A stretch of DNA of 27,218 bases from PNAI01 sp964575715 (GTDB lineage: Bacteria > Pseudomonadota > Alphaproteobacteria > Rhizobiales > Xanthobacteraceae): positions 1-27,218 of the forward strand of contig CAZNSG010000248.1 in NCBI GenBank assembly GCA_964575715.1, in the 5' to 3' direction. Position 1 is the stretch's first letter. Each line of letters opens with the position of its first letter. Under the pieces are notes generated by a model. The model was not told the DNA's origin, did no database searches, and saw only the letters and a program-made list of their open reading frames with translations. Made by a program: the position numbers and the translations under genes. This document shows, in pieces, positions 23,295 to 27,218 of the stretch.

Positions 23295-23558
23295 CTTCCC
23301 CTCTCCCCTTGCGGGAGAGGGTGCCGAGCGAACGCAGTGAGCGAGGCGGGTGAGGGTTTTTTTTCGCAAGAAATTTCTTTCGAAGCCAACCCCTCACCCG
23401 GCTCGTGCTTCGCTTTCGCATCGCAGTCAAGCTTGCGCAGACTGCGTAAACTTGTCTGCGGCACTCGCCACCCTCTCCCGACGCAAGTCGGGCTTGCCCG
23501 ACTTGCGCAACATAAGGCGGAACCCGGGCAAGCCCGGGTTCCGCGGGGAGAGGGGAAG
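23295..23558. repeat. Composite palindromic repeat with 14-bp perfect terminal inverted repeats
   Basis: The ends are CTTCCCCTCTCCCC (23295-23308) and GGGGAGAGGGGAAG (23545-23558). Inside are CGGGTGAGGG and CCCTCACCCG as an inner inverted pair. A twin-palindrome unit (23482-23543) closes the right part: arm CGCAAGTCGGGC with centre TT, then arm CGGAACCCGGGC with centre AA, 10 nt apart. This accounts for most of the gap between the second binding-protein gene and the DUF427 gene. Confidence 0.85.
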
Positions 23559-23565
23559 AGAAGCG

Positions 23566-23847
23566 TCAGCGGACTTTGACGTCTTTCCAGAAACCGAAAC
23601 GCTGGGCGAGCTGTTGCAATCTTGGCTGCGGGGCTTCGTAGCACCAGGCGGCGCGCGCATGCCGCACGCCATCGATGACGACGTCATAGAACTGGACGCC
23701 GTGCGGGCAGGCGCGATCCGAATCGGTTTTTGGCGCCTTCTCCAGCCATTCCATGCGCACCGTGGAGGGCGGAAAATACTGGTAGCCGCCCGACTCAACG
23801 ATGTCCTCGCTCGCGGCGACGACGTTATTGTCAACGACCGCCTTCAT
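23566..23847 (-). CDS. DUF427-family protein
   Basis: This 93-residue soluble protein begins MKAVVDNNVVAASEDIV and contains GGYQYFPPSTV, ACPHGVQFYDVVIDG and AAWCYEAPQP, then a final GFWKDVKVR. These match the small beta-rich DUF427 family, which has no assigned reaction. The length is normal. GGGGATCAGACC precedes the ATG as a ribosome site. It stands alone, close to the right end of the composite repeat, with the stop only 7 nt from the repeat boundary. The family call is moderately sure. Confidence 0.78.
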   Translation of the reverse strand: MKAVVDNNVVAASEDIVESGGYQYFPPSTVRMEWLEKAPKTDSDRACPHGVQFYDVVIDGVRHARAAWCYEAPQPRLQQLAQRFGFWKDVKVR

Positions 23848-24010
23848 GGTCTGATCCCCGTTAGGCAGTAATTTTGCGGGTCATGCATCACGCAGGACCG
23901 GTGTCTATGAATGCTGATTCTGAGGGTTGGGAGCGGGCTTGACCCGCGCCCAGCGTGGGAAAAGATCATACCGTCCGCAGACGTTATCTACCAGACTATG
24001 CGTTAAAACT

Positions 24011-24038
24011 AAAGCAGCCGGATGGCTCCGGCTGCTTT
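24011..24038 (-). terminator. Rho-independent terminator of the small secreted-protein gene
   Basis: A perfect 12-bp stem AAAGCAGCCGGA/TCCGGCTGCTTT with a 4-nt loop lies 34 nt past the stop of the 24073-24426 gene. Read on the minus strand, the stem runs straight into CTTTAGTTTT. Confidence 0.8.
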
Positions 24039-24072
24039 GACGCTGCGTGGCGATTGCAGCAAGTAACGGGTA

Positions 24073-24426
24073 TTAGAACGTGAACCGCATTGTCTGACGG
24101 TCGAAATTCGCTTTCTCCGCGAACGTCAAGGGCTTCACGGCGCGCGACAAACGTGCAGAAGCATTGGGGACGGTCACGATCTGCTCGAGGAAGGCATAGC
24201 GATCGGCAATCCGGTGCTCGGGCACTTCGTTGGTATACAGATTGAGCTTGGTGCGCCGTATTGTCATTTGGCTGTTGCCGGCGATATTCGCAACCGGCCG
24301 CTTGACCTGCACGAGAGACGCATAGCGGTCTCCGAGTTGGTGCTCCGGCTCTTCGTAAGCGAAGGCGGCCGACGTGGCGCCGAGAAAGGCAACAGCGGAA
24401 AGTGCGATCATGGTTTTGTTCAACAT
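24073..24426 (-). CDS. Small secreted protein with a duplicated motif
   Basis: This 117-residue protein has a signal peptide (NKTMIALSAVAFLGATSAAFA, cut before YEEPEH). The mature part holds two similar segments, EEPEHQLGDRYASLVQV (about 25-41) and EVPEHRIADRYAFLEQI (about 67-83), so it looks like an internal duplication with spacing of about 42 residues. No domain is recognised. AGGAG lies 8 nt before the ATG, and a good terminator follows the gene, so it is an independent, probably well-expressed transcription unit. Function unknown; a small periplasmic or stress protein is a guess. Confidence 0.75.
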   Translation of the reverse strand: MLNKTMIALSAVAFLGATSAAFAYEEPEHQLGDRYASLVQVKRPVANIAGNSQMTIRRTKLNLYTNEVPEHRIADRYAFLEQIVTVPNASARLSRAVKPLTFAEKANFDRQTMRFTF

Positions 24427-24534
24427 TGGAAAATCTCCTGTTTCATGGCGAGCTTGATTGCTCGCGTAAGGGTTTATTTATTTTGACGGTCAATTTGAAA
24501 TACCGATATGCCATTGTGTTGATAGAGGCGCGCT

Positions 24535-24741
24535 ATGGAGATGCATCAGGTCGCTATCTCTTTGTCGTGGCGGATGAATTGAACTTCACCAGGGCTGCCG
24601 AGCCCTGCAATGTCGCCCAATCCTCGCTGTCACGCGCAATCGAGTTGTTCGAAGCGGAGCTGGGCGGTCCGCTATTCCACCCGAGAACGGGCGAATACGC
24701 ATTTTTCCGAACTTGGCCGGATGGAGCGTCCTGTCCGCCGG
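24535..24741 (+). pseudogene. Decayed LysR-type regulator, N-terminal HTH remnant
   Basis: From ATG 24535 the text begins MEMHQV and then continues, in another frame, as RYLFVVADELNFTRAAEPC and NVAQSSLSRAIELFEAELGG, the helix-turn-helix of a LysR regulator. A base is lost between HQV and RYL. A C is gained after the PLFH codons (near 24683), past which RERANTHFSELGRMERP resumes in the third frame. Soon after, the gene is cut off by a 33-nt hairpin module (24742-24774), and no effector-binding domain follows. Its divergent neighbour is the small secreted protein. Confidence 0.8.
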
Positions 24742-24774
24742 CTTGTCCGCCGTAGCCCGAAGGGCGAAGGCGGA
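24742..24774. repeat. 33-nt hairpin module at the break of the LysR remnant
   Basis: The unit CTTGTCCGCC ... GGCGGA folds as CCGCC/GGCGG outside and GCCC/GGGC inside. The same 33-nt design lies at 52-84, splitting another module. Near 21980 the related form is intact. Confidence 0.7.
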
Positions 24775-24827
24775 AGCGGAGTGCGGGGTTTTCATCCGGA
24801 TCGCAACCTAATGACGCCGCGCGAATA

Positions 24828-25079
24828 TCACGCCATTCCGCCGACGAAGCCTTCGGTCTTGTCGTCGTGGATGAGCGCGATGCGCACCCCGCCTCGGCAG
24901 CAACGGTTTGCGCAATGCAGGCTGTATTCGACCTCATCGAGATAGAGATTTTTAAACCCTGGTTGAATGATGAGTTGCGCCTGAGTCTCGTAACGCGAGA
25001 CTCCGCAACGCTTGCACATCACTTCAATTGCGGTCGCCGCGTCGAGGTCGGACAGTTTAAGGTCGGTTTTCCAGTTCAC
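24828..25079 (-). CDS. 83-residue Cys-rich protein coupled to a Y-family polymerase
   Basis: The gene starts at GTG (complement of 25077-25079), whose GTGA overlaps the TGA of the polymerase gene, so translation is coupled. The product, NWKTDLKLSDLDAATAIEVM and onward, has CKRC at about 23-26 and a CANRCC cluster at about 56-61. This could bind zinc with a CxxC pair on each side. The rest is short helices and strands without a family I recognise. The frame is open a further 81 codons upstream, inside the polymerase gene, but that is only the antiphase of real code. It is probably LexA-controlled together with the polymerase, and may be a partner of it. Confidence 0.7.
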   Translation of the reverse strand: MNWKTDLKLSDLDAATAIEVMCKRCGVSRYETQAQLIIQPGFKNLYLDEVEYSLHCANRCCRGGVRIALIHDDKTEGFVGGMA

Positions 25080-26323
25080 CAGAAGTCCTCCGCGCGGGGA
25101 ATGCGGGTGTAGCTGATCTTGCCGCCGGCATAGCCGCCGGGCGGCGGAATCCATGGGCCGAGGCTGACCAGGGTGCGGCCATGTTTGCGATTGAGCCGGT
25201 CGATCGCCGCGGTTGCGTTCTCCCAGCGGTGGCGGGTTCGGTCGTCGTTGAGCAGGATGTCGAGCTGGCGCTCGCTGGCGCGGGTGAGATCGAGCAAGGT
25301 GACGCCGACGCGCATGATCCATGCCGTGCGCGGCAATTTCCTGCGTGCGTCCAGCCAGAGGCGTTCGAGCGCCGAGAGCACGGCCTGATCGTCATGCACC
25401 GCCGGCAGCCAGGCGCCGCTGTGCCAGGATTTTTCGCGCAGCTCCAGCCACAGCCAGAGCCGGCCGGCGTTCCAGCCGTCGCGCCGCATGCGGCGCGCCG
25501 CCTTGACGAGCAAAAGCCGCGAGGCGGCCCTGCCGTGTTCGATCGTGCGGTGATCCGGCGGCAGCACGCGGCCATGGCCATACATGCCGCGCCCCGAGGC
25601 TGGCGTCTGCAGGTCGTAGCCGTGCAGCGCATACCACAGGCGTTCGCCGGTCACGTTACCCCAGAGTTTTCGCATGTGCTTTGGCTGCGTGGCGAGAAGC
25701 TGCGCGATTGTGGCGATGCCGGCGCGGGCGAGATTGCGTTCCATCCGCTCGCCGATGCCGGGAACATCGCGCAGGGACAGTTTGAGCAGCGGGGCCGGCA
25801 TGTCGTCCGGGCGCCAGACCATGTTGCCGTCGGGCTTGCCGGCCTTGCAGGCCATCTTGGCAAGCTGGCGATTGGCGGCAAATCCGATCGAGCAGGTGAT
25901 GAAGGGGCCGATGTGTTCGGCGATCCGCCGTTTGATGCGCAAGCCGAGCTGTTGCGGATTGCCGCGATCAAGAGGCGCGACGCGGCAGGTCAGTTCATCG
26001 ATGGACTTGATGGCGTCGACGGGAACGACGGCGGAGATTTCCGAAATCAGCGCGTTGTGGGCGCGGCGGTAGAGATCGGGCGACTGCGGCACCAGAATGA
26101 TGCCGGGGCAGCGCGCGCGCGCCTCCGCGATGTTCATCACGTTCTTGACGCCATGCAGCTTGGCCTCGCGCGAACAGGCGATGACGACGGTGTGCTGCGC
26201 GTCGGCGAACGGCACGACACCCACCGGCCGCCCGCGCAGATGCGGGCGCACCTGCTGCTCGACGGAGGCGAAGAAGCCGTCGAAGTCGAGATAGAGACGT
26301 TCGATTTCAATGGGCCGGCGCAC
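25076..26323 (-). CDS. Y-family DNA polymerase (DinB/ImpB-like), SOS-controlled
   Basis: This protein of about 415 residues has all the catalytic carboxylates of a translesion polymerase. From the GTG start, D13 lies in LYLDFDGFFASVEQQ, and D109 and E110 in KSIDELTCRV, matching D8, D103 and E104 of E. coli Pol IV. The helix-hairpin-helix thumb (SLRDVPGIGERMERNLARAG) is intact, and a little-finger domain follows. It is not ImuB, which lacks these residues. The frame is open to 26377, but those codons cover the LexA box, so I prefer GTG 26321-26323, just before RRPIEIERL. In rhizobia such proteins are often annotated as ImpB. It is followed by a coupled Cys-rich protein gene. Confidence 0.88.
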   Translation of the reverse strand: MRRPIEIERLYLDFDGFFASVEQQVRPHLRGRPVGVVPFADAQHTVVIACSREAKLHGVKNVMNIAEARARCPGIILVPQSPDLYRRAHNALISEISAVVPVDAIKSIDELTCRVAPLDRGNPQQLGLRIKRRIAEHIGPFITCSIGFAANRQLAKMACKAGKPDGNMVWRPDDMPAPLLKLSLRDVPGIGERMERNLARAGIATIAQLLATQPKHMRKLWGNVTGERLWYALHGYDLQTPASGRGMYGHGRVLPPDHRTIEHGRAASRLLLVKAARRMRRDGWNAGRLWLWLELREKSWHSGAWLPAVHDDQAVLSALERLWLDARRKLPRTAWIMRVGVTLLDLTRASERQLDILLNDDRTRHRWENATAAIDRLNRKHGRTLVSLGPWIPPPGGYAGGKISYTRIPRAEDFW

Positions 26324-26352
26324 GGTTGCGATCTCTCGGGGGAGGGTAATGA

Positions 26353-26367
26353 GAACATATAGAGAAC
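26353..26367 (-). promoter_or_regulatory. LexA (SOS) box upstream of Y-family polymerase
   Basis: Read on the minus strand this is GTTC-TCTATAT-GTTC, an exact match to the alphaproteobacterial LexA site GTTC-N7-GTTC. It lies 30 nt upstream of the preferred GTG start, where a repressor would block transcription. Confidence 0.85.
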
Positions 26368-26464
26368 ATCGAAGCAAGCGTCGCCGGGTGGAGTGAAGCG
26401 GAATGCGGGCTATTTGCTAGTTGATAGGATTATATTCCTTAGGATAATATTCGCATTTATATAC

Positions 26465-26493
26465 TTGACTTAGCATCTGGTCTGGGGGATATT
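26465..26493 (+). promoter_or_regulatory. Candidate promoter of the insertion-sequence genes
   Basis: TTGACT (26465-26470) and GATATT (26488-26493) are separated by 17 nt, in an AT-rich stretch just upstream of the small gene at 26513. Both hexamers are only partial matches. Confidence 0.4.
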
Positions 26494-26512
26494 AGCGGCA
26501 TAGGAGCCTCAA

Positions 26513-26722
26513 ATGTCTCAATTCGGAACCAGCGATTATCAGACGGTGACAGTCCTAGAGTCTCAGGCCATGGGCCGCGCTGATGGGCGGGTGTCCATTC
26601 GTTTGAAGACGAAAGAGCTAGGTTCCATTGCATTTGAGGTAGATCAGCGAGCAATCGACGCGCTTCGGCGCGATCTATTGGCCGCAGAACAATTACTTCG
26701 TCAGACAGCCGGGAAAGCATAG
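26513..26722 (+). CDS. Small hypothetical protein preceding the transposase
   Basis: This 69-residue protein begins SQFGTSDYQTVTVLESQAMG. Its middle, SIRLKTKELGSIAFEVDQRA, is likely beta-rich, and its C-terminal helix is IDALRRDLLAAEQLL. AGGAG sits 6 nt before the ATG. It ends 2 nt before the transposase ATG, so the two are cotranscribed and it probably belongs to the insertion element as an accessory gene. I do not recognise a family. Confidence 0.6.
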   Translation: MSQFGTSDYQTVTVLESQAMGRADGRVSIRLKTKELGSIAFEVDQRAIDALRRDLLAAEQLLRQTAGKA

Positions 26723-26724
26723 CC

Positions 26725-27162
26725 ATGACCGCTCTTAATGCCCCTCAATTTACCGATGAAACCGCCGCTATTGCCCATTTGGAAGCCTCGCGCTGGCCCG
26801 ATAATGTCAATTGCCCCTATTGCGGGTCGCTCAAGGTTCACCGCATGGGCGGCGAAACTCAGGCTGGGTATTTCCTGTGCAACGATTGCCGCGACAAGTT
26901 CACGGCGCGAACTGGCACGGTCATGGAGCGAAGCCATATTCCGGTCCACAAATGGCTACTGGCAATCCATTTGCTGTCATCCAGCAAGAAAGGCATGTCA
27001 GCGCACCAGCTACACCGTATGCTCGGCATTACCTACAAGAGCGCATGGTTCCTGGCCCACCGCATTCGTGAGGCCATGACTGCAGATTCCGGTGATGGCG
27101 GACAGGCATTCCATTTGAAGGCGGACAGTGATTCCGGTCGATCGCGGACAGCAATCCGGTGA
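26725..27162 (+). CDS. IS1595-family transposase, truncated by another insertion
   Basis: The first 118 residues are a normal N-terminal half of an ISXO2/IS1595-type transposase: a zinc ribbon CPYCGS ... CNDC (about 30-56), FTARTGTVMERSHIPVHKW, and the helix-rich SKKGMSAHQLHRMLGITYKS and AWFLAHRIREAM. The catalytic core should follow, but from about 27080 the frame reads TADSGDGGQAFHLKADSDSG, which is the translation of a set of tandem 22-23 bp repeats, and stops at 27162. The gene is therefore broken and its product inactive. Confidence 0.85.
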   Translation: MTALNAPQFTDETAAIAHLEASRWPDNVNCPYCGSLKVHRMGGETQAGYFLCNDCRDKFTARTGTVMERSHIPVHKWLLAIHLLSSSKKGMSAHQLHRMLGITYKSAWFLAHRIREAMTADSGDGGQAFHLKADSDSGRSRTAIR

Positions 27163-27218
27163 AGGCGGACAGCGGCTCCCATCGACGGCTTCATGGGGTC
27201 ATGTGTCCTGCTTGACGT
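27081..27218. mobile_element. End of a probable IS21-like element, continuing off the window
   Basis: Four related repeats, each ending GCGGACAG, occupy 27085-27105, 27107-27128, 27131-27151 and 27152-27172. Multiple terminal repeats of this kind are typical of IS21-family ends. The body of the element (istA and istB) would lie beyond the window, which I cannot see. It interrupts the IS1595 transposase gene at about 27080. Confidence 0.6.

Noticed and set aside
24610..24945. Plus-strand frame of 111 codons after the LysR remnant
   Set aside because: Its middle is the shifted LysR text (RERANTHFSELGRM) and the rest is translated repeat and antisense of the Cys-rich gene.
25181..26362. Plus-strand frame of 393 codons opposite the Y-family polymerase
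   Set aside because: High GC makes long antisense frames common; the minus strand has all the polymerase motifs.
27085..27172. The four GCGGACAG repeats as a CRISPR array
   Set aside because: Repeats are short, degenerate and nearly touching, with no unique spacers; they fit an insertion-sequence end.

Overview
This window looks like chromosomal DNA of a GC-rich alphaproteobacterium of the order Hyphomicrobiales, near Bradyrhizobium and Rhodopseudomonas. Four things point there: a tRNA-His that ends in a G1:U72 pair and A73 with no encoded G-1, a LexA box of the form GTTC-N7-GTTC, a PdhS/PleC/DivJ-like histidine kinase, and two stand-alone Bug/TctC-type binding proteins. Short palindromic intergenic repeats are also abundant. 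LAYOUT: 1-1061 holds a palindromic repeat and a CheY-like response regulator. 1380-4333 is a spermidine/putrescine-type ABC transporter operon (ATPase, two permeases) in which the first permease gene carries an in-frame amber codon. 4341-6305 is an AsmA-like protein, convergent with that operon. 6452-8004 holds both subunits of a 3-oxoacid CoA-transferase, separated by a repeat-filled spacer. 8194-12552 carries a DUF1194 von Willebrand-like protein, a luciferase-like flavin monooxygenase, a divergent Mpl/MurC-type ligase and an alpha/beta hydrolase, all on the minus strand. 12851-17466 is a minus-strand copper cluster. In transcription order it encodes a His/Cys-rich exported protein, a small lipoprotein, a TolC/CusC-like outer-membrane factor, a two-domain multicopper oxidase with a Met-rich tail, a plastocyanin-like cupredoxin and a CusF-like chaperone. 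It is an entirely envelope-located set with no copper ATPase and no RND pump in view. 17590-20619 is the large PAS histidine kinase. 20706-23182 has two Bug/TctC receptors flanking tRNA-His. 23566-25079 has a DUF427 protein, a small secreted protein with a duplicated motif, a decayed LysR gene, and an 83-residue Cys-rich protein translationally coupled to the Y-family polymerase upstream of it. 25076-26323 is that polymerase, with a LexA box just upstream of its probable GTG start. The right edge (about 26465-27218) is an IS1595-type element interrupted by what appears to be the end of an IS21-like element. HOW THE PARTS RELATE: the copper cluster and the SOS-controlled polymerase pair are the two coherent functional modules; the rest is housekeeping or catabolic. 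The most unusual signal is in the DNA itself. A twin-palindrome unit of 62-66 bp occurs four times; each unit is two 26-bp palindromes (12-bp arms, 2-nt centre) separated by 10-14 nt. The units sit inside at least three different kinds of larger inverted-repeat element. Arm sequences differ between copies, yet seven of the eight palindromes stay perfectly self-complementary. A second, 33-nt hairpin module is found inserted into the middle of a related module and into a pseudogene. Another dispersed repeat has become the signal-peptide region of the TolC-like protein.
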